A stretch of 24,988 nt of DNA from Bacilli bacterium (GTDB taxonomy: Bacteria > Bacillota_I > Bacilli_A > RF39 > UBA660), in contig SKIH01000069.1 in the NCBI GenBank assembly GCA_007116525.1, forward strand, positions 1 through 24,988, written 5' to 3'. The notes beneath the pieces are model-generated. The model had not been told where the DNA came from, did not search any database, and was given only the letters and a program-made list of their open reading frames with translations. The position numbers and the translations under genes were made by a program. Shown piece by piece: positions 7,873 to 16,121 of the stretch. Every line of letters starts with the position of its first letter. Position 1 is the first letter of the stretch.

Positions 7873-8830
7873 CCTTTTTAATAAAGTTCTCAGCTTCTTT
7901 ATCTAAATCACTTACAAGATCGGTTAATGTTTCCTCATTTTCAAATACTACCCCACTAGCATATATATGGCCTCCGCCATTATATTTAGTGGCTACATCA
8001 TTTATAATTGGACCTCTTGATCTAATTGAGCCTTTAAACTTACCCTTTTCCTTTTCTTCCGTCACTATTAACCAAACATAAATCTCTTTAATATAATTGA
8101 AATTACCAACCATATTTCTAGCAGTTGGTGCATCTATCTCATATTCTTTTAAAACATCATCATCTACGAGTATACTAGCAACTCCATTTTCTGTGATTTT
8201 AAAATTATTAGTAATATATCCTTGAAACTTTATCTCATTTAAAGGCCTTATATATAAATTTTCATATAACTTAGTAAAGTCAATTTTAGTTTCCTCTAAA
8301 AGCCTAGAAACCAAGCTGAATGTCTTAGGTGTCGTGTAATAAAACAGAAATCTATTTGTGTCTGCAACAATTCCAATAAAAAGTTTTTCAGCAGCTTCTT
8401 TTGTCAATTCTAAATTAGTATTAAAAACTAACTCAACTATCATCTGAGCGGCAGAAGAAGCATCAGCATCAATCCACTCTAAATTACAAAACTTTTCCAT
8501 AAAAGGATGATGATCAATTTTTATACAATAATCAAACTTTTTAGGGTCCGCACCATCAACTCTTCTATAATCAGGAGTATCTACTACTATTAACAAAGAA
8601 TCTTTATACATATCCTCTGTAAACTTGTCTAAAGTACCTAAATACTTAAACTTAGAAGCCGGATATCCAATCGCATAAACTTTTTTGTTTGGAAAACTAT
8701 TTAAAATGATTTCTTTTAAAGCTAACTGACTAGATAATCCATCTGGATCTGCCCCAACATGTCTTGCAATTACAATAGTATCGTAATCTTTAATCTTTTT
8801 ATAAATTTTCTTGTAAGTATTTGTCCACAT
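7868..8830 (-). CDS. DHH/DHHA1-family phosphoesterase (NrnA-like)
   Basis: A 320-residue DHH phosphoesterase with all metal-binding motifs: HVGADPDG (H24, D28, D30), VVDTPD (D84), DHH (106-108) and GIVADTNRF (D157). The C-terminal DHHA1 domain has the substrate-binding YNGGGHIYASG. Architecture and length match NrnA-type enzymes, which degrade nanoRNA and/or dephosphorylate pAp; related stand-alone DHH enzymes hydrolyse pApA from cyclic di-AMP. Sequence alone does not decide the substrate. There is no transmembrane or PAS part, so it is not GdpP. The ATG at 8830 follows AGAGGA. It is the last gene of the operon, 13 bases after ackA. Confidence 0.88.
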   Translation of the reverse strand: MWTNTYKKIYKKIKDYDTIVIARHVGADPDGLSSQLALKEIILNSFPNKKVYAIGYPASKFKYLGTLDKFTEDMYKDSLLIVVDTPDYRRVDGADPKKFDYCIKIDHHPFMEKFCNLEWIDADASSAAQMIVELVFNTNLELTKEAAEKLFIGIVADTNRFLFYYTTPKTFSLVSRLLEETKIDFTKLYENLYIRPLNEIKFQGYITNNFKITENGVASILVDDDVLKEYEIDAPTARNMVGNFNYIKEIYVWLIVTEEKEKGKFKGSIRSRGPIINDVATKYNGGGHIYASGVVFENEETLTDLVSDLDKEAENFIKKG

Positions 8831-8843
8831 CTTTATCCTCTTT

Positions 8844-10022
8844 CTATTTTGTTAAGTCGTAAGTTTCTTTTGCTATCATAACCTCTTCATCTGTCTTAAT
8901 AACATAGCAATCTACTTTAGACTCTTTCGATGAAATTAAAAATTCATCTTCTCTTTTTTCATTCGAAACTTTATCAACTTTTATATTAAGTGCTTCTAAT
9001 TCATCTAATATCATTTTTCTAGTAATGCTAGAGTTTTCTCCAATACCACCTGAAAATGTTATAGCGTCTACTTCTTTTAAGAAGACAAAATATTTGGCAA
9101 TATAAGCTACGATTCTTTTAACATACATATTTTGAGCTAAAACAGCATTTTTTTCATTGTTTAAAAACTCTTCTTCAATATCTCTTGAATCACTACTTAT
9201 TCCACTTATTCCTAAAAGTCCACTTTTTTTATTTAAGTCGTTTAAAACCTCTTCTAATGTTTTATTCTCAACTTCCATTATATAAGGTATTATTGTAAAG
9301 TCAAAATCACCACTTCTAGTTCCCATTATCAAACCAGCATTAGGAGTGAATCCCATAGTACTATCTTTAGATTGTCCGCCTTTAATAGCCGATATACTAG
9401 CACCATTACCTAAATGACATGTTATTAAGTTAACTTCTTTTTTATTTAAAATTGATTTCATTCTCTCAGTAATGTACTTATGACTCGTACCATGAAAACT
9501 ATACTTTCTAACTTTATGGTTTTCATACCATTCTATAGGTCCAGAACTTAAAAACTCTTCTTTCTCAATAGTTTGATGAAAAGCAGTATCAAATACCGCA
9601 ACTGCAATAGCATTTGGTATTTTATTGAAGAAAGCCTTTATTCCTATAACATTAGCGGGATTGTGCAAAGGTGCTAAGTCACTAAGTCCAACAATAGTAT
9701 TTAAAACATCATCATCTATTACTACTGAATCTGAATACTTGTCGCCACCATGAACGACACGATGACCAACAGCTTTTATATCCTCTAAACTTTCAACAAC
9801 ATTATTAGCTAACAATTCATCAATCAGAACAGAAACCGCCATGTCATGGTCTTTTAAAACTTTTTCTTTTTTTATTTTTTTTCCATTAATCTTCAAAGAA
9901 TAAAAACTACCATCTATCCCTATTCTTTCAAAGACCCCCGAAATCAAAACTTCTTCTTGTGGCATTTCGTACATTTGAAACTTCAAAGAAGAGCTACCTG
10001 CATTAACTGACAATACTTTCAT
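8844..10022 (-). CDS. ackA: Acetate kinase
   Basis: A 392-residue ASKHA-fold kinase converting acetyl phosphate plus ADP to acetate plus ATP, the energy-yielding end step of acetate fermentation. Visible are the N-terminal NAGSSSLKF with catalytic N7, GHRVVHGG, FHGTSHKY, the phosphate block CHLGNGASISAIKGG, GTRSGDFDF and the adenosine motif SGGIGENS (an alanine is commoner in the second position of this motif). The C-terminal DEEVMIAKET carries the conserved glutamates. The ATG at 10022 follows AAAGAGG by five bases. It lies between a mutase-like phosphatase and a DHH enzyme in one operon. No phosphotransacetylase gene is in the window. Confidence 0.97.
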   Translation of the reverse strand: MKVLSVNAGSSSLKFQMYEMPQEEVLISGVFERIGIDGSFYSLKINGKKIKKEKVLKDHDMAVSVLIDELLANNVVESLEDIKAVGHRVVHGGDKYSDSVVIDDDVLNTIVGLSDLAPLHNPANVIGIKAFFNKIPNAIAVAVFDTAFHQTIEKEEFLSSGPIEWYENHKVRKYSFHGTSHKYITERMKSILNKKEVNLITCHLGNGASISAIKGGQSKDSTMGFTPNAGLIMGTRSGDFDFTIIPYIMEVENKTLEEVLNDLNKKSGLLGISGISSDSRDIEEEFLNNEKNAVLAQNMYVKRIVAYIAKYFVFLKEVDAITFSGGIGENSSITRKMILDELEALNIKVDKVSNEKREDEFLISSKESKVDCYVIKTDEEVMIAKETYDLTK

Positions 10023-10034
10023 AAATACCTCTTT

Positions 10035-10574
10035 CTATAATTCATACTTAACGTAATTTGTATTACCCATTTTTTTATATTTTAATCTACCATCTTTAGG
10101 TAGTCCATTAATGTAATGATTAATAACATTAATTGCTCCATTATGTGTTACTATTAAAACATTTTTATCTTTATGTTTTTCTTTTATTTCTTCGATAAAG
10201 TTAGTTACTCTATCGAATAGGCTTTTTATTCCTTCAACATTTTTTTCACTATAATTTAAATTAAGATCATCAAATCTTTCGTCTATATTTCCGTTTTCGT
10301 TTGCGAACGACGTTCCTTCATAGTCACCTAAATCTCTTTCTATAATTCTGTTATCCACGATAACTTTAGAAGAAGGTGCTACGATTTCTGCGGTTTCAAG
10401 AGCACGTATTAAAGGGGATGAATATACAACATCAAATTCAACCCCTCTAAGTTCCTTGCTTAATCTAAAACACTCAGCTCTACCATCCAAACTCAATGGA
10501 ATATCAGTTCTACCTTGATACAATCTTTTCTTATTGTATTCAGTTTTTCCATGTCTAACTAAGTATAAATTCAT
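10035..10574 (-). CDS. Histidine phosphatase / phosphoglycerate-mutase-like protein
   Basis: 179 residues with the RHG catalytic motif at the N-terminus (LVRHGKTEYN, H8), the second-half acid ERDLGDYEG and the second catalytic histidine in VTHNGAINV. It belongs to the GpmB/CobC-like branch of the histidine phosphatase superfamily. It is shorter than a true cofactor-dependent glycolytic mutase (about 230-250 residues), so it is more likely a phosphatase with an unassigned small-molecule substrate. Its ATG follows the lysS stop with no gap, and AAGGAG lies in the last lysS codons. ackA starts 12 bases downstream. Confidence 0.85.
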   Translation of the reverse strand: MNLYLVRHGKTEYNKKRLYQGRTDIPLSLDGRAECFRLSKELRGVEFDVVYSSPLIRALETAEIVAPSSKVIVDNRIIERDLGDYEGTSFANENGNIDERFDDLNLNYSEKNVEGIKSLFDRVTNFIEEIKEKHKDKNVLIVTHNGAINVINHYINGLPKDGRLKYKKMGNTNYVKYEL

Positions 10575-12044
10575 TTATTTCTCCTTCATAAGTGGGAAAA
10601 TAACACATTCCCTAATTGGTCTATCCATAAGTGTTGAGAATAGCCTTTCTGAAACACCAAACCCAAATGCTGGTGGCATACCATACTCAAGCGCTTCAAT
10701 AAATTCTGCGTCATGACTATGAGCTTCCTCATCACCAGATTCAGCCATTTCTCTTTGCTCATTAAATCTTTCTTCCAAGTCAATTGGGTCATTAAGTTCG
10801 TTATAACCATTACCCATTTCTGAACCCGCTAAGATGATTTGAAATTGTGCCACTTTTCTTGGATCTTCTTCTAACCTTTTTGGAAGTGGGTTTAATTCTA
10901 CTGGTTGGCCAACCAAAAATCCAGGACCACTTAGTGTTTTTCTAATAACTTTCCATAAAGTATCAACTAAACGCCAGTAAGGAGCTTTAGGATCATATTC
11001 TAAACCTGCTTCTTCCAACTTCTTAATAACTTCTTCCTTAGTAGAGTTATATATATCTATTCCAGTTCCTTCTTTTATAACTGTTTCAAAGTCATAAATT
11101 TCCCATTCATCATCCATGTCAATTTCATAACCTTTTGAAGTGAATTTAGATGTCCCTAAAACGTTTTTAGTGATTTTACGATACATCTCTTTTACTAACT
11201 CCATGCCATCTTTATAATCAGCATAGGCCCAATAAAATTCCATTTGAGTATAATCTTGCAAGTGTTCAGGACTCATTCCTTCATTTCTAAATTGACGTCC
11301 GATTTCAAACGTTTTTTCATAACCTGCTACTAAAAGTTTTTTCTGCCATAATTCACCCATAGAAATTCTTAAAAACACATCTAAATCAAGTGCATTATGA
11401 TGAGTAACAAATGGCTTTGCCGCTGCACCACCAGCGCTTGTTTCTAACACCGGCGTTTCCACTTCTAAAAATCCTTTTTCCAGCAAATGATCTCTTACCG
11501 TTGCCCAAAAGACTTGCTTTTTAACAAATAAATCTCTAACATCAGGATTCATAATTATATCCAAATATCTTTTTCTAAGTTTCAACTCTGGATCAGAAAT
11601 ACCGTGATATTTTTCTGGTAAAGGCTTTAAACTTTTAGTAAGGTGAATATATTTATTTGCTTTAATAGTTAACTCACCAACATTAGTTTTAAACATGATC
11701 CCTTCAATACCAACAATGTCACCAATATCCGCTTGATTATATAGCTCAAATTCATCTTCTGTTAACGCGTCTTTTCTAACATAAACTTGAATCTGTCCAT
11801 ATTTATCTTGAATATGCATAAATCCAGCTTTTCCTTTTCCTCTTTTTGTCATAATACGACCAGCAATTTTAACAGGAATTTCTTTTTCTGCCAATTCTTC
11901 TTTAGTCATTTCATCATATGACTCTTTCAGCATATTAGTATTATCTTCAAAATCATATCTACTTCCAAAAGGATCGATACCTTTTTCTTGTAAAGATTTC
12001 ATTTTTTCTATTCTTACTAATTCTTGTTCACTAAATTTTCTCAT
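10575..12044 (-). CDS. lysS: Lysyl-tRNA synthetase (class II), divergent clade
   Basis: About 489 residues. An N-terminal OB-fold anticodon-binding domain (about 60-145, KIAGRIMTKRGKGKAGF) precedes the class II catalytic core. Motif 2 is FRNEGMSPEHLQDYTQMEFY; the lysine-pocket block ELNDPIDLEERF and the end GMPPAFGFGVSERL (motif 3) are present. The enzyme charges tRNA-Lys. Motif 3 has SERL where most bacterial LysRS have GIDRL, and the stretch MGELWQKKLLVAG replaces the usual APELYLKRL. The catalytic arginines remain, so it should be active. The ATG at 12044 is preferred because AGAAG lies eight bases upstream; it overlaps the RDD gene by 14 bases. Confidence 0.93.
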   Translation of the reverse strand: MRKFSEQELVRIEKMKSLQEKGIDPFGSRYDFEDNTNMLKESYDEMTKEELAEKEIPVKIAGRIMTKRGKGKAGFMHIQDKYGQIQVYVRKDALTEDEFELYNQADIGDIVGIEGIMFKTNVGELTIKANKYIHLTKSLKPLPEKYHGISDPELKLRKRYLDIIMNPDVRDLFVKKQVFWATVRDHLLEKGFLEVETPVLETSAGGAAAKPFVTHHNALDLDVFLRISMGELWQKKLLVAGYEKTFEIGRQFRNEGMSPEHLQDYTQMEFYWAYADYKDGMELVKEMYRKITKNVLGTSKFTSKGYEIDMDDEWEIYDFETVIKEGTGIDIYNSTKEEVIKKLEEAGLEYDPKAPYWRLVDTLWKVIRKTLSGPGFLVGQPVELNPLPKRLEEDPRKVAQFQIILAGSEMGNGYNELNDPIDLEERFNEQREMAESGDEEAHSHDAEFIEALEYGMPPAFGFGVSERLFSTLMDRPIRECVIFPLMKEK

Positions 12045-12627
12045 TATCATCACTTCTTTCTAAAACGTTAGTATAACTTATTTTATCATGAATTGTCTTA
12101 TTTTTCTCCCTAAATGCTAATATTAATACATTTATTAATATAAACAAAATTTGAACTAACCCAATAATGGAAACTAACATAAAATAACTAAGACCGGTAC
12201 TTGTATATAAAAGTAGAATACTTAGAGCAGTAAATAATAAACCATTTACTAATGACGCTCTAGCTAGCAGCTTTAATTTAGTTAATTCTCCTTTAGTTGC
12301 TACGATCTTTATTTTAAACATTTTCTTCCCTAAAGTTTGACCTTTCGTTTTAAGCGGTAATAATACATAGTATAAAAATAACACTAATAAAGTTAACACA
12401 TTTAAATGAACTGCATTTAACATTAAAGTATGGTATGAGATTGCATATCTATTAACAAAAGTTGAAAAACCTATTTCATTTTCAAGCAGCGAACTTAAAC
12501 TCGCATTCATTTCATTTTGCAATATAACAATATTATCATTTCCTGGTAAAATAGCAGCAATAACGTATAATACCGCTAATATAATTACGAAGTCTAAAAA
12601 ATATGCTAAATATCTTCTTATATTCAT
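12031..12627 (-). CDS. RDD-family membrane protein
   Basis: 198 residues with an N-terminal RRYLAYFLDFVIILAVLYV segment (the R..A..LD pattern of RDD proteins), about four hydrophobic segments and GQTLGKKMFKIKIV between the membrane pairs, the hallmark of the RDD domain. The C-terminus has KNKTIHDKISYTNV, also typical (HD-x-hydrophobic). The molecular function is unknown; some members have been linked to ion or solute transport. A 60-residue insert between the first two membrane segments is probably extracellular. The ATG overlaps the dusB stop (ATGA) and the tail overlaps lysS, so it is embedded in the operon. Confidence 0.85.
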   Translation of the reverse strand: MNIRRYLAYFLDFVIILAVLYVIAAILPGNDNIVILQNEMNASLSSLLENEIGFSTFVNRYAISYHTLMLNAVHLNVLTLLVLFLYYVLLPLKTKGQTLGKKMFKIKIVATKGELTKLKLLARASLVNGLLFTALSILLLYTSTGLSYFMLVSIIGLVQILFILINVLILAFREKNKTIHDKISYTNVLERSDDNEKI

Positions 12628-13601
12628 CTAATCATCTCCTTTAAAAAATCATCTAAAATTTCATTGAACTCTTCTTTAGTCTCAACTTTTGAAATTTTTG
12701 TTTTAACTTTACTAGCATTGTCGATTCCTTTTAAATAATAACAACCTTGTGTTCTCATTTCTAAAAGTGCTACTTTTTCAGGTTTGATTTGTAACAACAG
12801 ATTTAAATGTTCTTTCATCATACTTATTCTCTCTTTTAAAGAAACATCATTAGAGTATATTCCTTTTTCTAAATAATCAACAGTCTCTCTTATCAACCAA
12901 GGATTACCAAGAGCCCCTCTTCCAATCATGACTGCATCGCAATTAGTATATTCAATCATCTTTTTAGCAAGTTCCGGTGTTGTAACATCACCATTTCCAA
13001 TTACAGGAATGTTTATAGCTTCCTTAACCTCTTTTATTATATTCCAATCAGCTTTTCCACTGTAACCCTGTTTTCTAGTTCTACCATGTATTGTTATAGC
13101 ACTAGCACCAGCCTCTTCACATATTTTGGCAACCTTTACTGCATTAATAGTATTCTCATCCCAACCACTCCTGATCTTAACAGTAACAGGAACATTAACT
13201 TCACTAACAACTGCTTTAACAATGCTTTTTATTTTATCAGGATTTTTTAACAAGGCACTACCCGCTTGACTCTTAACAGCAATTTTCGGTACGGGACATC
13301 CCATATTAATATCTATAATGTCTGGTTTCATATTTTCCTCTATAAACTTAGCAGCCTCGACAAATGAATTTTCATCACTTCCAAATATTTGCTGTGCTAT
13401 TGGTCTCTCAAAGTCAGTCATATAAAGCAAATCAATAGTTTTTTTATTACGATACATAACAGCTTTATCGCTTACCATTTCAGCAACTATTAAACCGGCG
13501 CCCATTTTTTTAACTATAGTTCTATACGCACTATTACTTACACTCGCCATCGGCGCTAAAACGACTTTGTTTTTAATAGTTACAGTTCCGATTTTCCACA
13601 T
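12624..13601 (-). CDS. dusB: tRNA-dihydrouridine synthase
   Basis: About 325 residues; a flavin TIM barrel that reduces specific uridines in the tRNA D-loop. Visible are LAPMASVSNSAYR at the N-terminus, DINMGCPVPKIA with the catalytic cysteine, VKIRSGWDE, IHGRTRKQGYSGKADW (FMN and substrate), and the phosphate-binding VIGNGDV and VMIGRGALGNPW. The helical C-terminal domain is complete. The ATG at 13601 is chosen from AGGTGA five bases upstream; a GTG at 13610 overlaps that site. It is the first gene of the six-gene operon and sits just after a good promoter. Assignment to the DusB subgroup is by general resemblance. Confidence 0.93.
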   Translation of the reverse strand: MWKIGTVTIKNKVVLAPMASVSNSAYRTIVKKMGAGLIVAEMVSDKAVMYRNKKTIDLLYMTDFERPIAQQIFGSDENSFVEAAKFIEENMKPDIIDINMGCPVPKIAVKSQAGSALLKNPDKIKSIVKAVVSEVNVPVTVKIRSGWDENTINAVKVAKICEEAGASAITIHGRTRKQGYSGKADWNIIKEVKEAINIPVIGNGDVTTPELAKKMIEYTNCDAVMIGRGALGNPWLIRETVDYLEKGIYSNDVSLKERISMMKEHLNLLLQIKPEKVALLEMRTQGCYYLKGIDNASKVKTKISKVETKEEFNEILDDFLKEMIR

Positions 13602-13617
13602 GTAAATCACCTACTTA

Positions 13618-13646
13618 ATTATAATATATATACGCTTTTTTTACAA
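13618..13646 (-). promoter_or_regulatory. Sigma-A promoter of the dusB-lysS-ackA operon
   Basis: TTGTAA (13646-13641), 17-base spacer, perfect TATAAT (13623-13618), then AGGTGA and the dusB ATG. The leader is only about 10 bases. Confidence 0.8.
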
Positions 13647-13650
13647 TAAA

Positions 13651-13679
13651 ACAAAAAATAATACATTATAGTATTATTT
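13651..13679 (-). terminator. Terminator after the Spo0A-C gene
   Basis: A nine-base A/T-rich stem (13656-13664 with 13671-13679, core AATAATAC) around a six-base loop, followed by U-rich sequence on the minus strand. It contains the stop codon of the upstream gene (13674-13676). Confidence 0.65.
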
Positions 13680-14204
13680 AAATCTTTCATAAACATAACT
13701 AATTATTTCTTTATTAGTCTTAAAATCTGGCATCCCTCTAATACAAGTTCTTATAGCCCTCTCGACGCTCTGAGGGTTTTTTCCAAACTCCGCTCCTAAA
13801 GCATCATATAGATCACTCATACAAAGGTTATTGGCTTCTATAAGCTTAATGCTTCTCTTAATATATTCAAAGCCTTTAAACTTTGGATGAATACCTAACC
13901 CGATTAAAAATTTACTTAATTCATATCCATTTAAACTGTTTTTTGAAACTCCCATATTCTCTAAAATTGACCCCTCTAAAATTATTATCTTTTCTCTTAA
14001 ATTTTCCGGTAATTCAAATATCAAGTTGTTTTCCTTATTTAAAATTTTTATATCTATAAATATGATTTTTGGAGAATACAAATTATCATAGTTTTCTAAA
14101 TACCTTAAACTATTAACTATTTTTTCAACTTTGTATTCTTTAAACAATGATCTTTTTATTATTTTTTCAAAATTACTATCAGTAGTTATTATTAGTGACT
14201 TCAT
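13674..14204 (-). CDS. Spo0A C-terminal-domain protein with shortened receiver-like half
   Basis: 176 residues. Residues about 93-174 match the Spo0A DNA-binding domain: YELSKFLIGLGIHPKFKGFEYIKRSI, then QSVERAIRTCIRGM, which aligns with the recognition helix SRVERAIRHAIE of Spo0A. The first 80 residues have receiver-like strands (SLIITTDS; PKIIFIDIKIL with D51 where the phosphorylated Asp would be; EKIIILEGS), but only one of the paired N-terminal acidic residues remains and the fifth strand with its lysine is missing. It probably binds DNA; control by phosphorylation is doubtful. The ATG overlaps the tpiA end by 26 bases and has no ribosome site, so coupled translation is likely. No other sporulation gene is in the window. 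Confidence 0.8.
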   Translation of the reverse strand: MKSLIITTDSNFEKIIKRSLFKEYKVEKIVNSLRYLENYDNLYSPKIIFIDIKILNKENNLIFELPENLREKIIILEGSILENMGVSKNSLNGYELSKFLIGLGIHPKFKGFEYIKRSIKLIEANNLCMSDLYDALGAEFGKNPQSVERAIRTCIRGMPDFKTNKEIISYVYERFK

Positions 14205-14916
14205 TGTTATTGTTTATGTATTCAACAATATCAAAAAATTCATCTTTTAAAGAAGCTCCTCCTATTAAATACCCATTAACACCAGGTATTTTTTCCAAAG
14301 TTGAAATGTTTCCTTTGTTAACACTACCTCCATATAACACTGGGAAGTCGTGATAACCATATTTGTTCTCCAATAAATCTTTTATAAAAAATATAGTTTC
14401 TCCAATTTCTCTGTTTGTTGGCGTTTTGTTTGAGCCAATAGCCCAAACAGGTTCGTATGCTATTATTACTTTTTCCAATTTCGGAACTTTAAACAATGCT
14501 TTGATAATCTGTTCTTCTATTAACTTCATCTTCTTCTTATTATTTATTTTTTCTCCAATACACAATATGACATTTAAATCATTTTCAATAGCAGACTTAA
14601 TTTTTTTGTTTATTAAGTCATCACTTTCATTAAAGTGTTCTCGTCTTTCACTATGTCCAACAATAACAGCACTTGCACCTACGCTTTTTGCTTGCTCTGC
14701 AGAAATTTCACCAGTGAATGATCCTGAGTTTCCAAAATAAATGTTTTGAAGTCCAACTTTATATTCTTGCTTTAAAAAGAAAGGTAAATACACACTAGTT
14801 GGACATACTAAAACATTAGAGTAATTAGCTCTTGTTTGCATAAGTTTAATATACACACTAACCTTTTTAGCATCTAAATTCATTTTATGATTAGCCACTA
14901 TTAATTTCTTTTTCAT
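14179..14916 (-). CDS. tpiA: Triosephosphate isomerase
   Basis: 245 residues; interconverts dihydroxyacetone phosphate and glyceraldehyde-3-phosphate. The catalytic residues are present: K11 (in NHKMN), H88 (VGHSERR) and E155 (AYEPVWAIGS), plus the flexible loop 6 and the phosphate-binding YGGSV and GGASL. The usual tryptophan of NWKMN is histidine here. An asparagine-rich tail (INNNNEV) extends past the usual end and overlaps the next gene. A G-rich ribosome site (AGGGGGG) precedes the ATG. It follows pgk by 14 bases. Confidence 0.96.
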   Translation of the reverse strand: MKKKLIVANHKMNLDAKKVSVYIKLMQTRANYSNVLVCPTSVYLPFFLKQEYKVGLQNIYFGNSGSFTGEISAEQAKSVGASAVIVGHSERREHFNESDDLINKKIKSAIENDLNVILCIGEKINNKKKMKLIEEQIIKALFKVPKLEKVIIAYEPVWAIGSNKTPTNREIGETIFFIKDLLENKYGYHDFPVLYGGSVNKGNISTLEKIPGVNGYLIGGASLKDEFFDIVEYINNNNEVTNNNY

Positions 14917-14930
14917 ATGCCCCCCTAAAT

Positions 14931-16112
14931 TTATTTATCTAAAACTTTTATGCCTGGCAATTCTTTTCCTTCTAATAATTCAAGCGACGCTCCACCACCT
15001 GTTGAAATATGTGTAACTGCGTCCTTGAATCCTAAAGAAATGACTGCCGCTGCAGTGTCGCCACCACCAACTATTATAGTTTTATCTTCATTTACAATTC
15101 CTCTTAAAACTTCCTTTGTACCTTTTGAAAAACTACTGTGCTCGAAAATACCTAACGGGCCATTCCATAATATAGTATTACTATTATTCAATATCTCTAA
15201 AAAGTTTTTAACCGTTTCATCACCGATATCTACACCCATCATATCTTCTTTGTTTGCATCTATTGTAGAATAAAAACCTAAATCATCATCGATGCTTTTT
15301 GCTAAAATATTGTCTATCGGCAATTTTATTTTATCAGGATATTTCACTAACATTTCTTTACAAAATTCAATATAATCCTCTTCTAATATAGAATTACCTA
15401 TTTCATACCCTTTTGCTTTTAGAAAGGTGTATGCCATTCCACCACCAATTAAAATATTGTCCACTTTATGGACTAAATTTTCAATAACACCAATTTTATC
15501 AGATACTTTTGCACCACCTAAAATTAATGATATTGGTTTGTCAGGATCAGTTAAAACTTTTTCAAAGTTAACTAACTCTTTTTCAACTAAAAACCCTACT
15601 CCTACATCTTCTAAATTACTTGCAATGCCCACATTTGAAGCATGTGATCTATGGGCAGTACCAAATGCATCATTAATAAATATATCCCCTAGTGAAGCCC
15701 AATATTTTCCAAGCATTTCGTCATTTTTACTTTCGGCTTTATTATTCAAATCTTCAAACCTTGTATTCTCAATCAAAACTACATCTCTTTTTTTCATGTT
15801 TGATATGGCCTCTTCTACTTTATTGCCTCTAGTTTCGCTTATAAAACCAACTTTAGTATTTAAATAAAAACTAAGTTTGTCAGCAACAACTCTAAGAGAA
15901 AGCTTTTCCTTATCTTCCTCGCTCTTAACTCTTCCTAAATGAGAAAAAAGAATAACTTTAGCACCATTATCAAGTGCATAATTAATAGTATCTAAACTTT
16001 CTTTAATACGATTATCATCTGTTATTTTTCCTTCTTTTATAGGGACATTAAAATCACATCTAATTAAAACTTTTTTGTTATCTAAATTAAAATCGCTTAT
16101 TTTTTTTATCAT
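14931..16112 (-). CDS. pgk: Phosphoglycerate kinase
   Basis: 393 residues, the standard length. It transfers phosphate from 1,3-bisphosphoglycerate to ADP. Visible are RCDFNVPI, LFSHLGR, ENTRFED, INDAFGTAHRSHAS (N-domain substrate site), LGGAKVSDK, WNGPLGIFE, GGGDTAAA and TGGGASLELLEGK (C-domain nucleotide site). The ATG at 16112 follows AAGGAG by five bases, and this ribosome site overlaps the stop of the upstream pilin-like gene. It lies in the order gap, pilin-like, pgk, tpiA; gap-pgk-tpiA is the usual Firmicutes glycolytic order. Confidence 0.97.
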   Translation of the reverse strand: MIKKISDFNLDNKKVLIRCDFNVPIKEGKITDDNRIKESLDTINYALDNGAKVILFSHLGRVKSEEDKEKLSLRVVADKLSFYLNTKVGFISETRGNKVEEAISNMKKRDVVLIENTRFEDLNNKAESKNDEMLGKYWASLGDIFINDAFGTAHRSHASNVGIASNLEDVGVGFLVEKELVNFEKVLTDPDKPISLILGGAKVSDKIGVIENLVHKVDNILIGGGMAYTFLKAKGYEIGNSILEEDYIEFCKEMLVKYPDKIKLPIDNILAKSIDDDLGFYSTIDANKEDMMGVDIGDETVKNFLEILNNSNTILWNGPLGIFEHSSFSKGTKEVLRGIVNEDKTIIVGGGDTAAAVISLGFKDAVTHISTGGGASLELLEGKELPGIKVLDK

Positions 16113-16121
16113 AATAACTCC

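Noticed and set aside
10586..10810. A 74-codon minus-strand frame inside the lysS 3' end.
   Set aside because: It is wholly inside lysS in another frame, with no independent ribosome site or recognisable domain.
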